Assembly (NCBI GenBank): GCA_002293155.1
Contig: DBCQ01000066.1
Span: 1-13,624, forward strand
DNA from: Burkholderiales bacterium UBA954
GTDB taxonomy: Bacteria; Pseudomonadota; Gammaproteobacteria; Burkholderiales; Burkholderiaceae_A
Direction: 5' to 3'
Length of the DNA: 13,624 nt
A program made the position numbers and the translations under genes. The notes under the pieces were generated by a model, which was given only the letters and a program-made list of their open reading frames with translations, did no database searches and had not been told where the DNA came from. Shown piece after piece: positions 1 through 10,592 of this stretch (the stretch's first letter is position 1; every line of letters starts with the position of its first letter).

Positions 1-39
1 GGCTCTTCATCATTAAAGGGGGACAGCGGTATTCATTAA
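1..39 (+). repeat. Left terminal inverted repeat of the ISL3-like element
   Basis: Aligned with the reverse complement of the right end, 19 of the first 23 positions are identical, including GGCTCTTC, TTAA and GGGGGA. After a one-base gap the similarity continues through GC-G and ATTCAT to about position 39. Confidence 0.85.
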
Positions 40-80
40 ACTTGTTTTTGCGAAGAAACGGGCTTAATGGAGGTATACCG

Positions 81-1271
81 ATGTCCCAGAATAATTCTAT
101 ATTGGGGTTGTCTGATTTGGTCGTGGATCGGGTGGAGCGCGACCAAGATATTCATGTCTGGGCGGGGCCTGAGGGTCGGCCGTCTTGTCTTTACTGTGGG
201 GAGGGTCCAGTAAGGATCAAGGCCACCTGCCACCGCACGGTAAAGCATACCCGCCAGGGTAACCAGTTGATGGTGCTGCATTTGCGGGTTCCCAAGTACC
301 ACTGCCAGCGCTGCAATCGCTACTTTCGGCACCGATTTACGGGGATTCGTCCAAGGCTTCGGGCCACCGAAGGCTATCGGCTCGAGGTCTTTGAGGCCCA
401 CGATGGGGGTGTGAGCCAGAGCAAGCTCTCGTTAACCCACCGCATCGGAAGCGCTACGGTCGAGCGCTGGTACCAGCATCATGTGAGGCAGCGGGTGTTA
501 GAGCTCTCTGGTCGGTCCTGCCCTCGTGTGCTTGGGATCGATGAGCACTTCTTTAGCCGCAAGCGAGGCTATGCGACCACCTTGGTGGATCTGAAGAACC
601 ACAAGGTCTTTGACGTGGTCCTGGGTAGATCAGAGTTAAGCCTCAGGGCCTATCTAAGCCACTTAGAGGGCCGAGACCAGGTCCAGGTGGTGGTGATGGA
701 TCTATCGGACACCTACCGTCAGATCGTTCAGAGGTACTTCCCGAACGCCAAGATCGTTGCCGATCGCTTCCATGTGATCCGGCTGGTCAATCACCACTTC
801 TTGAAGCTCTGGCAGCAGCAAGATCCTGTCGGTAGAAAGGATCGGGGTTTACTGAGTCTGATGCGACGACACGAGTGGAAGCTCGCTCCTGAGCAGCGCG
901 CCAACCTCGCTCGGTACTTTGCCGACTTCCCGATCTTGAGGGCGCTCTACACTGCCAAGCAGCAGCTTGCTCGACTACTCCTGATCAAGAACATCAGAGC
1001 CAAACACGCCAAGCATTACCTGCCCAAACTCTTGGCGTTACTGAGACAGTTTGCTGAGAGTCCAGCCAAGAGTCTGGCCAAGACCCTTACGTCTTGGATT
1101 GAACCGATTGTGCGAATGTGGCGGTTCTCAAAATCCAATGGAATAACGGAAGGGTTCCACACCAAAATGGAGATGATCTCCAGGCGAGCGTTTGGATTTA
1201 GAAACTTCGAGAATTACCGCTTGCGGGTATTAGCCCATTGCGGTTGGAATGGAATAATTAATCGTGTTTAA
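81..1271 (+). CDS. ISL3-family DDE transposase
   Basis: This 396-residue protein would cut and paste the surrounding element. An N-terminal zinc-binding region carries CLYC (C36, C39) and CQRC (C75, C78). A helix-turn-helix-like stretch follows at roughly 110-140. The RNase H-like catalytic core has D154 in GIDEH, D207 in VMDLSD and E357 in NGITEGFH, with the family's closing block ending FGFRNFENYR. The reading frame is open from position 42, but I start at 81 because a GGAGG sits 7 bases before that ATG and the first 13 codons have no such site. Length matches complete ISL3 transposases (about 400 residues). All catalytic positions are present, so it is probably functional. The family assignment is confident; the precise IS name is unknown. 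Confidence 0.92.
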   Translation: MSQNNSILGLSDLVVDRVERDQDIHVWAGPEGRPSCLYCGEGPVRIKATCHRTVKHTRQGNQLMVLHLRVPKYHCQRCNRYFRHRFTGIRPRLRATEGYRLEVFEAHDGGVSQSKLSLTHRIGSATVERWYQHHVRQRVLELSGRSCPRVLGIDEHFFSRKRGYATTLVDLKNHKVFDVVLGRSELSLRAYLSHLEGRDQVQVVVMDLSDTYRQIVQRYFPNAKIVADRFHVIRLVNHHFLKLWQQQDPVGRKDRGLLSLMRRHEWKLAPEQRANLARYFADFPILRALYTAKQQLARLLLIKNIRAKHAKHYLPKLLALLRQFAESPAKSLAKTLTSWIEPIVRMWRFSKSNGITEGFHTKMEMISRRAFGFRNFENYRLRVLAHCGWNGIINRV

Positions 1272-1278
1272 TCGGGTG

Positions 1279-1316
1279 TTGATGAATGCTGCATCCCCCC
1301 TTAACGGGGAAGAGCC
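1279..1316 (-). repeat. Right terminal inverted repeat of the ISL3-like element
   Basis: Read on the minus strand it begins GGCTCTTCCCCGTTAAGG and matches the left end at 19 of the first 23 positions, then continues with ATTCAT after a one-base offset. It ends 9 bp before the last base (the CCA end) of the tRNA-Pro gene. Confidence 0.85.
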
Positions 1317-1325
1317 AAAAGTCTG

Positions 1326-1402
<77 letters not shown>

Positions 1403-1446
1403 AAATGAAGGCCGAAGTCTAGCAGGGAACCCCCGTTTTCGGATCC

Positions 1447-2487
1447 TTAGCCTCTGCGATCGACGACAAACGTCAGCAGATCAAGTAGGGCGGATTTGCA
1501 GTCTGATTCCCTAAGTCCGGAGATGGCGCTCGCTGCCAATCGGCATTCTCGCTGGGCACAATCAAGGGTGTATTGCATAGCGCCGGTCCGCGTAATGACG
1601 CCTACGACCTGATTAAAGTCTGCCGCCTCGGGCTGCAGGATGGCCTCGCGAATCATCTCCCGTTCCTGGGCTGAACCGGTGGCCATGGCGTAAATCAAGG
1701 GCAGTGTTGGTTTGCCTTCGCGAAGGTCGTCCCCCACCCGTTTACCAATTTCCGCCTCTAGTCCAGCGTAGTCCAAGGCATCATCGACGAGCTGAAAAGC
1801 AGTTCCGAGGTGCCGGCCATAAGCCGCACAGGCCTGCGTCAGGTCTGTGTCGAGATTCGCTAAGACCCCCGGAACCTTGGCGGCAGCCTCGAAGAGCTTG
1901 GCCGTTTTAAAACGGATGACCGTGAGATAACGCTCTTCGGTGACGTCGGGGTCTTGGCAGTTCATAAGTTGCAAGACTTCCCCCTCAGAGATCACATTCG
2001 TGCTTTGCGCCATGACCGCCATGACCTCCGGTGAGCCCACCTCGACCATCATCTGAAAAGCCCGGGAGTAGAGGAAGTCGCCAACCAATACGCTGGCCGC
2101 ATTTCCGAAGAGAACATTGGCCGTTGGCCGCCCCCTTCGTAATCCGGATTCATCGACGACATCGTCGTGAAGGAGGGTAGCGGTGTGGATAAATTCAACG
2201 ACAGCCGCCATAGAGGAGACTCGGTCATCGGTGAGCAGACCCATTGGCTGGGAAGATTTTTGTAAGTGAGCACTTATTGCACCAGAGACCATCAAAAGTA
2301 AGGCGGGACGAACTCTCTTGCCGCCACTTTGAATAATGTATTCCGCGACCTGTCCTATCAGGGCCACCTCGGAGCCTAGTCGGCAACGGATGACCTGGTC
2401 GACGGCCGCCATCTGCTGGGCGACGATGGCCTGAGGGCTAGGCCGCCCTAGGGCCTGCTGGAGGGCTGGAGAAGCAATGTCATTCAC
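1447..2487 (-). CDS. ispB: Octaprenyl diphosphate synthase (long-chain trans-polyprenyl synthase)
   Basis: It condenses isopentenyl diphosphate onto an allylic primer to make the polyprenyl tail of ubiquinone, in the cytosol. The 346-residue protein shows the isoprenyl synthase motifs: GGKRVRP (55-61), first aspartate-rich motif DDVVD (108-112), FGNAASVLVGDF (127-138), GEVLQLMN and second aspartate-rich motif DDALD (235-239). Similarity to remembered E. coli IspB is strong throughout the core. Chain length (C40) is inferred from that resemblance and from ubiquinone-8 being usual in Burkholderiales. The start is GTG at 2487, the only in-frame start that keeps the leading segment. AGGG immediately before it is badly spaced, so a later start such as the ATG at 2412 is possible. 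It is divergent from rplU and followed by tRNA-Pro. Confidence 0.95.
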   Translation of the reverse strand: MNDIASPALQQALGRPSPQAIVAQQMAAVDQVIRCRLGSEVALIGQVAEYIIQSGGKRVRPALLLMVSGAISAHLQKSSQPMGLLTDDRVSSMAAVVEFIHTATLLHDDVVDESGLRRGRPTANVLFGNAASVLVGDFLYSRAFQMMVEVGSPEVMAVMAQSTNVISEGEVLQLMNCQDPDVTEERYLTVIRFKTAKLFEAAAKVPGVLANLDTDLTQACAAYGRHLGTAFQLVDDALDYAGLEAEIGKRVGDDLREGKPTLPLIYAMATGSAQEREMIREAILQPEAADFNQVVGVITRTGAMQYTLDCAQRECRLAASAISGLRESDCKSALLDLLTFVVDRRG

Positions 2488-2530
2488 CCCTGAATTATGA
2501 CATTTCTACCTCGCCGGACGGCCGATTTGT

Positions 2531-2559
2531 TTGACAAAACAGCCACTTAGCCCTACATT
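2531..2559 (+). promoter_or_regulatory. Sigma-70 promoter for rplU-rpmA
   Basis: A perfect -35 TTGACA (2531-2536) is separated by 17 bases from TACATT (2554-2559; 4 of 6 to consensus). Transcription should start near 2566, giving a leader of about 65 bases before rplU. It lies in the 143-bp gap between divergent ispB and rplU. On the opposite strand a CATAAT (2494-2499) could be a -10 for ispB, but it has no recognisable -35 and sits very close to the GTG start. Confidence 0.75.
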
Positions 2560-2571
2560 TGCGGGTTCCGT

Positions 2572-2588
2572 GAAGAGAATTAGTCTTC
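2572..2588 (+). other. Small hairpin in the rplU leader
   Basis: GAAGA (2572-2576) and TCTTC (2584-2588) can pair around a 7-base loop within the predicted 5' leader of rplU. A five-pair AT-rich stem may be chance. It could also be part of a ribosomal-protein leader, but I do not recognise a known leader class. Confidence 0.25.
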
Positions 2589-2630
2589 TCGCTTAAGACG
2601 ACACACTTTATTTTTAAGGCAAGAAATACT

Positions 2631-2945
2631 ATGTATGCCGTGATCAAAACCGGTGGCAAGCAGTACCGTGTTACCGCTGGGATGAAACTAAAAGTTGAAC
2701 AATTGGCTGCCGAGGTCGGCAGCGAGGTCACACTATCGGAGGTCCTCGCCGTTGGTGAGGGAGCGGCTGTTGTCGTTGGAGCGCCGCGGGTGAAGGGTGC
2801 CTCGGTGAAAGCAACCGTCGTCTCTCAGGGCCGTCACGACAAAGTCCGCATCTTTAAGCATCGTCGCCGTAAGCACTATGCAAAGACCCAGGGCCATCGG
2901 CAGAACTTCACTGAACTCAGTATTGATCAGATCAATAAAGGTTAA
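2631..2945 (+). CDS. rplU: 50S ribosomal protein L21
   Basis: This is the large-subunit protein L21, which binds 23S rRNA. The 104-residue sequence has the family's opening [14 protein letters not shown], the central [12 protein letters not shown] and the basic rRNA-binding block [21 protein letters not shown] before a short C-terminus (LSIDQI). Length is normal for the family (about 103). ATG at 2631 is the standard start; the AAGG about 10 bases upstream is a weak ribosome-binding site. It is first in a two-gene unit with rpmA, 8 bases apart, behind a good promoter. Lysine- and arginine-rich composition and vowel-like conservation leave no serious alternative. Confidence 0.98.
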   Translation: MYAVIKTGGKQYRVTAGMKLKVEQLAAEVGSEVTLSEVLAVGEGAAVVVGAPRVKGASVKATVVSQGRHDKVRIFKHRRRKHYAKTQGHRQNFTELSIDQINKG

Positions 2946-2953
2946 TTAGCACC

Positions 2954-3211
2954 ATGGCACAGAAAAAAGGCGGCGGCAGTACGCGTAATGGTCGTGATTC
3001 AGAGGCAAAGCGCTTAGGCGTTAAGGTGTTTGGTGGCGAGCAGATTGCGGCAGGTAGCATCATTATTCGTCAGCGTGGCACCCAGTTTCACGCCGGCCAC
3101 AACGTTGGTATGGGCAAGGACCACACGCTATTTGCCCTCTCAAATGGCAGGGTTGAGTTTTCGGTTCGGGGCCCTCTGAACCGTTCAACAGTAAGTGTGG
3201 TGGGCGAATAA
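2954..3211 (+). CDS. rpmA: 50S ribosomal protein L27
   Basis: L27 sits at the peptidyl transferase centre, where its N-terminal tail reaches towards the tRNA ends. The 85-residue protein starts [16 protein letters not shown] and continues with [16 protein letters not shown] and [11 protein letters not shown], all hallmark blocks. There is no cleavable N-terminal extension of the kind found in Firmicutes L27, which fits a proteobacterial host. It lies 8 bases after rplU and is clearly co-transcribed with it; AAAGG at the end of rplU may serve as a distant ribosome-binding site. A terminator-like hairpin follows 35 bases after the stop. Confidence 0.98.
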   Translation: MAQKKGGGSTRNGRDSEAKRLGVKVFGGEQIAAGSIIIRQRGTQFHAGHNVGMGKDHTLFALSNGRVEFSVRGPLNRSTVSVVGE

Positions 3212-3234
3212 TCAGAAGGGTATCCAACTTCTGA
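3212..3234 (+). repeat. Perfect inverted repeat after rpmA
   Basis: TCAGAAG (3212-3218) and CTTCTGA (3228-3234) form a 7-bp stem. Inside it GG and CC could extend the stem around TAT with an AA bulge. It begins directly after the rpmA stop and has no T-run, so it could protect the 3' end of the rplU-rpmA message or be chance. Confidence 0.4.
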
Positions 3235-3245
3235 AATCAATCAGG

Positions 3246-3272
3246 AACCCCGCCACCATGCGGGGTTTTTTG
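3246..3272 (+). terminator. Rho-independent terminator or attenuator between rpmA and obgE
   Basis: AACCCCGC (3246-3253) pairs with GCGGGGTT (3260-3267) around CACCAT, and the 3' arm runs directly into TTTTTTG. This has the form of an intrinsic terminator. The T-run ends only 13 bases before the obgE start codon, so it should limit how much rplU-rpmA transcription enters obgE. Confidence 0.8.
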
Positions 3273-3281
3273 TTTGTGTAA

Positions 3282-5575
<2,294 letters not shown>

Positions 5576-5595
<20 letters not shown>

Positions 5596-6229
5596 CGGGA
5601 TTGCGGGGTGCTGGGCCTTGGTCGTCGGTGGCTGTTGTCACGTTGACGCCGCCCAACATCGCTGTAGCTATTTTTAAGCCTGCCCCCACGCTTTCATGAA
5701 CCGCTTGCGTAAAGTTTGCAGTGACCTGTCGGTGTGCCCGCACCAACTCGTCTTCTGTAAATACAAACTGTGCAAGCTCACTCAAGGCCAATTTATAGAC
5801 ATCTCGCTTGAACTCGATAACAGAATCAAGTGGAACCCAGAATTCATGCCAGCGCCAGGCATCGAACTCTGGTTTTTCAAAATCACAGCGTAGGGTGACA
5901 TCAGAGTCTTGGCCTAGCATTCGCAGCAAAAACCAGATCTGTTTCTGCCCTTTGTAGTGGCCCCGCCATTCGCGCCGAACCCAACGATCTGGAACATCGT
6001 AGTGTAGCCAGTCGCGCGTCCGACCAATGATTTCAACGTGATGGGGCCTAAGACCAGTCTCCTCCTCAAGCTCGCGGTACATCGCCTGGACAGGGTCTTC
6101 TCCGGCCTTGATTCCGCCTTGGGGGAACTGCCAGGCGTGTTCGCGGACGCGTTTGCCCCAAAAGACCTGACGACGATCGTTTATCAAAATGATGCCGACA
6201 TTAGGCCGGTAGCCGTGCTCGTCTAGCAT
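5576..6229 (-). CDS. rppH: RNA pyrophosphohydrolase (Nudix)
   Basis: RppH removes pyrophosphate from 5'-triphosphate ends of mRNA, which opens them to RNase E decay. The 217-residue protein opens [17 protein letters not shown] and carries a complete Nudix box from G38 to L60, with E44, R52, E53, E56 and E57 in the metal-binding positions. The family blocks [30 protein letters not shown] and [22 protein letters not shown] are present. The E. coli enzyme is about 176 residues. Here about 45 residues of low-complexity tail, rich in T, A, N, G and P, follow the catalytic domain, as in other betaproteobacterial versions I recall. No ribosome-binding site is visible at ATG 6229. The gene is divergent from proS and converges on proB. 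Confidence 0.95.
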
Positions 6230-6310
6230 GGGGTTAGGGCTCGTCTTTTTTTAGATGGTTTAATCATAGAATTAGGCTGATTATAAGAGTCGAACAATAT
6301 AAAGGCGTTC
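6230..6310. promoter_or_regulatory. AT-rich divergent promoter region, rppH / proS
   Basis: The 81-bp gap is markedly AT-rich. ATTATAAG at 6280-6287 reads TATAAG on the plus strand, with TTTAAT 17 bases upstream as a weak -35 (3 of 6), and TATAAT on the minus strand without a good -35. TATGAT (minus, 6263-6268) is another candidate -10 for rppH. AAAGG at 6301-6305 is a suitable ribosome-binding site 5 bases before the proS ATG. Confidence 0.45.
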
Positions 6311-8062
6311 ATGCGCATCTCCCAGTTTCATTTTCAGACCCTCAAGGAAGACCCGTCAGACGCTGAGGTGATAAGCCACAAGCTGATGCTTCGCGCGTCG
6401 ATGATTCGCCGGCTTGGCGCAGGCATCTACAACTATATGCCCCTCGGGCTACGAGTGATTCGCAAGGTTGAGAACATCATTCGGGAGGAAATGAATCGGG
6501 CGGGGGCTATCGAGCTTTTGATGCCCCTGGTGCAGCCGGCCGAGCTATGGCAGGAAACTGGCCGATGGGAGAAGATGGGCCCGGAGTTACTGAGGGTGAA
6601 GGATCGGCATGGCCGGGAGTTTGCAATCCAGCCGACCTCCGAGGAGGTCATCACGGATATCGCACGACAGGAGCTGAAAAGCTGGCGTCAACTGCCTAAG
6701 AATTTCTACCATATTCAAACGAAATTTCGCGATGAGCGTCGACCGCGTTTTGGCGTCATGCGCGGCCGTGAGTTCACGATGAAAGATGCTTACTCCTTTG
6801 ATCGCGATGTTGCTGGCGCAGAGCGAAGCTACGATGCAATGTTTGCCTGCTATCGTCAGATCTTTAATCGTCTGGGCTTACGTTATCGGGCGGTTGCGGC
6901 GGACACAGGCGCGATTGGCGGCTCCCGTTCCCACGAGTTCCAAGTCATAGCGGAGACCGGAGAGGACGCAATCGTTTACTGCCCCAGTTCAGATTTCGCG
7001 GCCAACATGGAGCTGGCCGAGGCGGTGGCCTTACTGTCGGAGCGCGCTTTGCCCAATGAGCCCATGCAGCAGGTGGCAACCCCTGGGAAGTCGACATGCG
7101 CCGAGGTAGCGGCTCTGATCGGCGTGCCGCTTAACCGCACCGTTAAATCAATTGTGCTGGCAACGGATAGTACAAACGAGCAAGGCGCAGCAGCTGTGAC
7201 TCAGCTCTGGCTTTTGTTGCTTCGTGGCGACCATGATTTAAATGAAGTGAAAGTCGGAAAAATCGAGGGTCTCAATCAAGGCTTTCGTTTTGCTAATGTA
7301 GATGAGATTGATCATCACTTTGGCTGTAAGCCCGGCTATCTTGGCCCCGTGAATCTGAAGGGATCGGTACGGGTGATCGCTGATCGAACAGTTGCACAAA
7401 TGAGCGATTTTGTGACGGGCGCGAATCAATGGGATCACCATCTCCGCGGGGTCAACTGGGGACGTGATCTGCCAGAGCCCGCCTGCATAGTCGATATTCG
7501 AAATGTGGTCGAGGGCGATCCCTCGCCGGACGGCAGGGGAGTGCTGGCGATTCAACGCGGTATTGAAGTGGGCCACATCTTCTATCTGGGAACGAAGTAC
7601 TCAGAGGCGATGAAGGCGACCTATCTTGATGAAACTGGAAAGCCTGCGTTGATGCAGATGGGCTGCTATGGCATTGGTGTTACTCGAATTGTTGGCGCGG
7701 CCATTGAACAAAATCATGATGACCGGGGCATTGCCTGGCCTGCAGCGATCGCGCCCTTTGAGGCGGTGATCTGTCCAGTCGGTGCGGCCAAATCAGAACT
7801 TGTCAGGGCCGAGAGTGAGGCCATCTATCAGACGCTTCTGGCGGCAGGGATCGATGTCGCCCTTGATGACCGCGACGAGCGGCCAGGAGCGATGTTCGCG
7901 GACTGGGAGCTAATCGGTGTACCGGTGCGTATTACCGTGGGGGAGCGATCGCTGAAGGAAGGAAAGCTCGAGTTACTTCGCCGCACGGGCATGGTGAGTT
8001 CAATCTGCGATCGGGACCAGGTCGGTGCCGCGGTCAAGACGCTGCTAGCCGCGACGGCCTAA
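6311..8062 (+). CDS. proS: Prolyl-tRNA synthetase (bacterial type, with editing domain)
   Basis: ProS charges tRNA-Pro with proline in the cytosol. The 583-residue protein is the long bacterial type. The class II core has a motif 1 region around 55-85, motif 2 at [30 protein letters not shown] sequence (139-164, described by its FRDE and [10 protein letters not shown] parts) and motif 3 [12 protein letters not shown] (451-462, R459). Between motifs 2 and 3 lies the inserted editing domain (about 224-405), which hydrolyses mischarged Ala-tRNA-Pro; K279 in NRTVKS matches the editing lysine known at the same number in E. coli. The C-terminal anticodon-binding domain covers about 480-583. AAAGG precedes the ATG by 5 bases. 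Its last 18 bases overlap the end of convergent ffh. Confidence 0.97.
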   Translation: MRISQFHFQTLKEDPSDAEVISHKLMLRASMIRRLGAGIYNYMPLGLRVIRKVENIIREEMNRAGAIELLMPLVQPAELWQETGRWEKMGPELLRVKDRHGREFAIQPTSEEVITDIARQELKSWRQLPKNFYHIQTKFRDERRPRFGVMRGREFTMKDAYSFDRDVAGAERSYDAMFACYRQIFNRLGLRYRAVAADTGAIGGSRSHEFQVIAETGEDAIVYCPSSDFAANMELAEAVALLSERALPNEPMQQVATPGKSTCAEVAALIGVPLNRTVKSIVLATDSTNEQGAAAVTQLWLLLLRGDHDLNEVKVGKIEGLNQGFRFANVDEIDHHFGCKPGYLGPVNLKGSVRVIADRTVAQMSDFVTGANQWDHHLRGVNWGRDLPEPACIVDIRNVVEGDPSPDGRGVLAIQRGIEVGHIFYLGTKYSEAMKATYLDETGKPALMQMGCYGIGVTRIVGAAIEQNHDDRGIAWPAAIAPFEAVICPVGAAKSELVRAESEAIYQTLLAAGIDVALDDRDERPGAMFADWELIGVPVRITVGERSLKEGKLELLRRTGMVSSICDRDQVGAAVKTLLAATA

Positions 8063-9445
8063 GCCACCAAACCCGCCGCCACCCATTCCCTTTAAGGCGC
8101 CTACGGTGCGCATCATCTTTGCGAGCCCGCCTTTTTGCATCTTCTTCATCATGTCTTGCATCTGCTCAAACTGATTGAGCATCCGGTTAACCTCCTGCAC
8201 CGAGACCCCGGCACCTGCAGCGATCCGTCTTTTACGGCTCGCTTTGAGTACCTCCGGCTGAGAACGCTCCTTCGGGGTCATCGCATTGATGATGCCCTCC
8301 ATGCGCGGAATAGATTTTTCCGCCTGTGAGAGATCGGCCCCTTTTGCGGCCTGCTGCATCTGTGCGGGCAGCTTGTCAACCAACGAAGAGAGCCCGCCCA
8401 TGCTTCGCATCTGCCCGATCTGCATCTTGAAATCATTTAAATCAAACCGGGCGCCCGATTTGAATTTATCCGCCATCTGCTGAGCGGATTTCAGATCGAC
8501 GGATTTCTGTGCCTGCTCAACAATGGCGAGTATGTCGCCCATGCCAAGAATGCGGTTAGCCATTCGCTCAGCGTCAAAGGCTTCAAGGCCATCAATTTTT
8601 TCGGCGGTGCCCACAAACTTAATCGGGCAGCCCGTTACGGCCCTTACCGAGAGTACTGCGCCACCTCGTGAGTCGCCATCCACCTTCGTCAAAACGATCC
8701 CGGTGAGCGCAATCGTCTCTTTGAAAGCGGACGCGGTTCGCACCGCGTCCTGGCCCTGCATGGCATCAACGGTGAATAGGGTCTCAATGGGCTGGAGCAC
8801 GCGATGGAGCTGCGCGATTTCCCGCATCATCTCCTCGTCGATTGCAAGCCGTCCGGCCGTATCCACGAGGAGTACATCATGGAGATGCCGCTTCGAGAAT
8901 TCCATCGCCTGGCGGGCAATCTCAACTGGCGGCGTACCCTGAGCGGAGGGAAAAAAATCTGCTCCCGCCTGCGCACTCACGAGACGCAACTGCTCAATCG
9001 CTGCAGGTCTGTAGATGTCACAGGAGACGGTCAATACCTTTTTTCTCTGGGTATCGACTAGCCACTTGGCGAGTTTCCCCACCGTCGTCGTCTTGCCGGC
9101 ACCTTGAAGGCCGGCCATTAAGATCACCGCTGGGGGCGTAGTGGCGAGGTTTAGACCCATTCGGGCAGATTCGTTAGCCTCGCCTGCCATGAGATGAACA
9201 AGCTCTTGGTTGACCACTGAAACGAGGGCTTGGCCTGGAGTCAGGCTCGTTTGGACATCCCGCCCCATCGCTTTTTCTTTGACCCTTGCAATGAACTCTT
9301 TGACGACATGCAGGGCCACATCGGCATCGAGCAATGCAAGCCGAACCTCGCGGAGCATCTCCTGGGTATTGGATTCGGTCAGGCGGGCCTCGCCCTTGAT
9401 CGTTTTTACAACCCTGGCCAAGCGTTCGGTTAGGTTTTCAAGCAT
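8045..9445 (-). CDS. ffh: Signal recognition particle GTPase Ffh (SRP54)
   Basis: Ffh binds 4.5S RNA and signal sequences of nascent membrane proteins and docks with FtsY at the inner membrane. The 466-residue protein has the N domain (1-about 88), then the G domain with G1 GLQGAGKTT (112-120), DTAGR (195-199), [11 protein letters not shown] (253-263) and the closing [13 protein letters not shown]. The methionine-rich M domain (about 325-440) includes the RNA-binding block [18 protein letters not shown] (403-420) and the [12 protein letters not shown] segment. The tail ends in a glycine run, [14 protein letters not shown]. Length is normal (E. coli 453). ATG 9445 gives the standard MLENLTERL start; no clear ribosome-binding site precedes it. 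It is divergent from the ypjD-like gene and converges on proS. Confidence 0.97.
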   Translation of the reverse strand: MLENLTERLARVVKTIKGEARLTESNTQEMLREVRLALLDADVALHVVKEFIARVKEKAMGRDVQTSLTPGQALVSVVNQELVHLMAGEANESARMGLNLATTPPAVILMAGLQGAGKTTTVGKLAKWLVDTQRKKVLTVSCDIYRPAAIEQLRLVSAQAGADFFPSAQGTPPVEIARQAMEFSKRHLHDVLLVDTAGRLAIDEEMMREIAQLHRVLQPIETLFTVDAMQGQDAVRTASAFKETIALTGIVLTKVDGDSRGGAVLSVRAVTGCPIKFVGTAEKIDGLEAFDAERMANRILGMGDILAIVEQAQKSVDLKSAQQMADKFKSGARFDLNDFKMQIGQMRSMGGLSSLVDKLPAQMQQAAKGADLSQAEKSIPRMEGIINAMTPKERSQPEVLKASRKRRIAAGAGVSVQEVNRMLNQFEQMQDMMKKMQKGGLAKMMRTVGALKGMGGGGFGGLGRRG

Positions 9446-9467
9446 GCTGCGCTACACTGCTTTCTCT

Positions 9468-10304
9468 ATGGAGCTCTCATTCTACGGTGCTGCAGCAGGT
9501 CTTGCAGCGATTGGATATCTCGGCCTTGCGTGGGCCCATCGGCGTCCGAGCGCGGGGTCGCAGCAGATGTTGTCGTCGGCAGCAGGCCAGCTCGCCTTGC
9601 TGTCGATCATTGGCCTGCATGGGGCGTCACTGTTGCCGAATTGGTTCTCGCGCGATGGGCTTCATTTCGGATTTGCGACCTCTATCTCGTGGACTTTATG
9701 GCTCGCTGTGCTGTTGTTATGGATTGAATCCTGGTTTCAGCGTCTGCCCTCCATCACACAAGGGATCTTTGTGGCCGCTGCGGTGGCAGCGGGTCTGCCA
9801 TTGGTGTTTCCGGGGTTTCTTCTCACGAGCGCAGTCGATGCGGTCTTCCGAACCCATATGCTGCTTGCGATGTTGGCCTACAGCACGTTTACACTGGCCG
9901 CTGCGAGCGCATTGGTGATGATCGCGATGGAGAGGTCACTCCACCGAACCAAGAAGATAGTGATCGACCAACCGGGCTGGTGGCAGGGACTACCCTCCTT
10001 GCTTGGGCTCGACCAAATGTTGATGCGTGTGGTACTGGTCGGTTTTCTATTGATTACCTTAACGCTCATCTCGGGTGTAATGGTCAGCATTAATTTTGGT
10101 TACGGTCTCATGCGGGTTGACCACAAAACGGTCTTCACCATCGCGGCCTGGATACTTGCGCTAACCCTTCTGGTGGGCCGTCGTTGGTTTGGATGGCGCG
10201 GCAAGGTGGCGGCACGTTGGACACTCGCGGGCTTCGCCGCATTGCTGATGGCCTATGTGGGGTCGCGGTTTGTATTGGAAGTTGTATTGCATCGGGCAGG
10301 TTAA
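9468..10304 (+). CDS. Inner-membrane CcsA/HemX-family protein, YpjD-like
   Basis: This 278-residue polytopic membrane protein has about eight hydrophobic segments. It resembles E. coli YpjD, whose gene also neighbours ffh, and belongs to the cytochrome c assembly (CcsA/CcmF/HemX) superfamily; its exact role is not established. Conserved histidines are H51 (LHGASLL), H130 (FRTHMLLAMLAYSTF) and H219 (DHKTVFTIAAW), the last followed by VGRRWFGWRGKVAARWTLAGF, a typical YpjD block. I do not see the tryptophan-rich haem-handling motif of true CcsA/CcmF. ATG 9468 is chosen because hydrophobic sequence starts right there. ATG 9444, 8 codons earlier, is also possible and would share CATG with the ffh start. 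Neither has a ribosome-binding site; TACACT (9453-9458) could be a -10. A PP0621-like gene follows 24 bases later. Confidence 0.88.
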   Translation: MELSFYGAAAGLAAIGYLGLAWAHRRPSAGSQQMLSSAAGQLALLSIIGLHGASLLPNWFSRDGLHFGFATSISWTLWLAVLLLWIESWFQRLPSITQGIFVAAAVAAGLPLVFPGFLLTSAVDAVFRTHMLLAMLAYSTFTLAAASALVMIAMERSLHRTKKIVIDQPGWWQGLPSLLGLDQMLMRVVLVGFLLITLTLISGVMVSINFGYGLMRVDHKTVFTIAAWILALTLLVGRRWFGWRGKVAARWTLAGFAALLMAYVGSRFVLEVVLHRAG

Positions 10305-10328
10305 CCCGCTGACCAGGAGAGAGTGACC

Positions 10329-10556
10329 ATGCTTGGACGTATCTTGATCATTATGGTGCTGGTGGGCCTTGGACTTTGGCTACTCAAAAAGACAATGGGC
10401 TCTCGCAAGCCGCCTCCCACAAACCCAAATCCAGAGCAGGCGAAGTTAATCGTGTGTGCGCATTGTGGGGCCCGCGTGCCAGCGACAGACGCCCTGTGGA
10501 AAGAAGGCCAAGGTTATTGCAGCATGACGCACCGACACCTTGGTCCAAAGGCGTGA
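10329..10556 (+). CDS. PP0621-family small membrane-anchored protein
   Basis: This 75-residue protein has one N-terminal hydrophobic helix (about 5-19), then a basic, proline-rich linker and a small zinc-binding-like domain, CAHC (C43, C46) with later C64 and H68 in GYCSMTHRH. This matches the family named PP0621 in annotation, of unknown function, often found beside ampD in betaproteobacteria. The likely topology is N-terminal membrane anchor with a cytosolic domain, by inference. A GTG at 10323 is in frame, but AGGAGAG (10315-10321) stands 7 bases before ATG 10329 and only one base before the GTG, so ATG is preferred. It lies 24 bases after the YpjD-like gene and 36 before ampD, suggesting an operon. 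Confidence 0.85.
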   Translation: MLGRILIIMVLVGLGLWLLKKTMGSRKPPPTNPNPEQAKLIVCAHCGARVPATDALWKEGQGYCSMTHRHLGPKA

Positions 10557-10592
10557 GGCCGGCAGCTTAGTGATGCTCGAAATACGCCATCG

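Larger units (their letters stand above)
1..1316 (+). mobile_element. ISL3-family insertion sequence, apparently complete
   Basis: The element is bounded by imperfect inverted repeats that both begin GGCTCTTC, the terminus I associate with the ISL3 family. Inside is a single full-length transposase gene occupying nearly all of the element. Total length, about 1.3 kb, fits the family. The window starts exactly at the left end, so the left flank and the left copy of the expected 8-bp target duplication cannot be seen. The 8 bp after the right end are AAAAGTCT. The element lies just past the 3' end of the tRNA-Pro gene, and its transposase points towards that gene, so read-through would be antisense to tRNA-Pro and ispB. 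No frameshift or stop interrupts the transposase, so the copy could be active, although that is inference. Confidence 0.9.

Noticed and set aside
36..401. Minus-strand open frame of 121 codons within the insertion sequence
   Set aside because: It is antisense to the transposase zinc-binding region and no second gene is expected in ISL3 elements of this size.
7238..7576. Minus-strand open frame of 112 codons inside proS
   Set aside because: It is antisense to the conserved editing domain of ProS, with no ribosome-binding site or recognisable motif.
9210..9467. N-terminal extension of the YpjD-like reading frame
   Set aside because: The 86 upstream codons run antisense through ffh, are polar and unlike the family; hydrophobic YpjD-like sequence begins at 9468.
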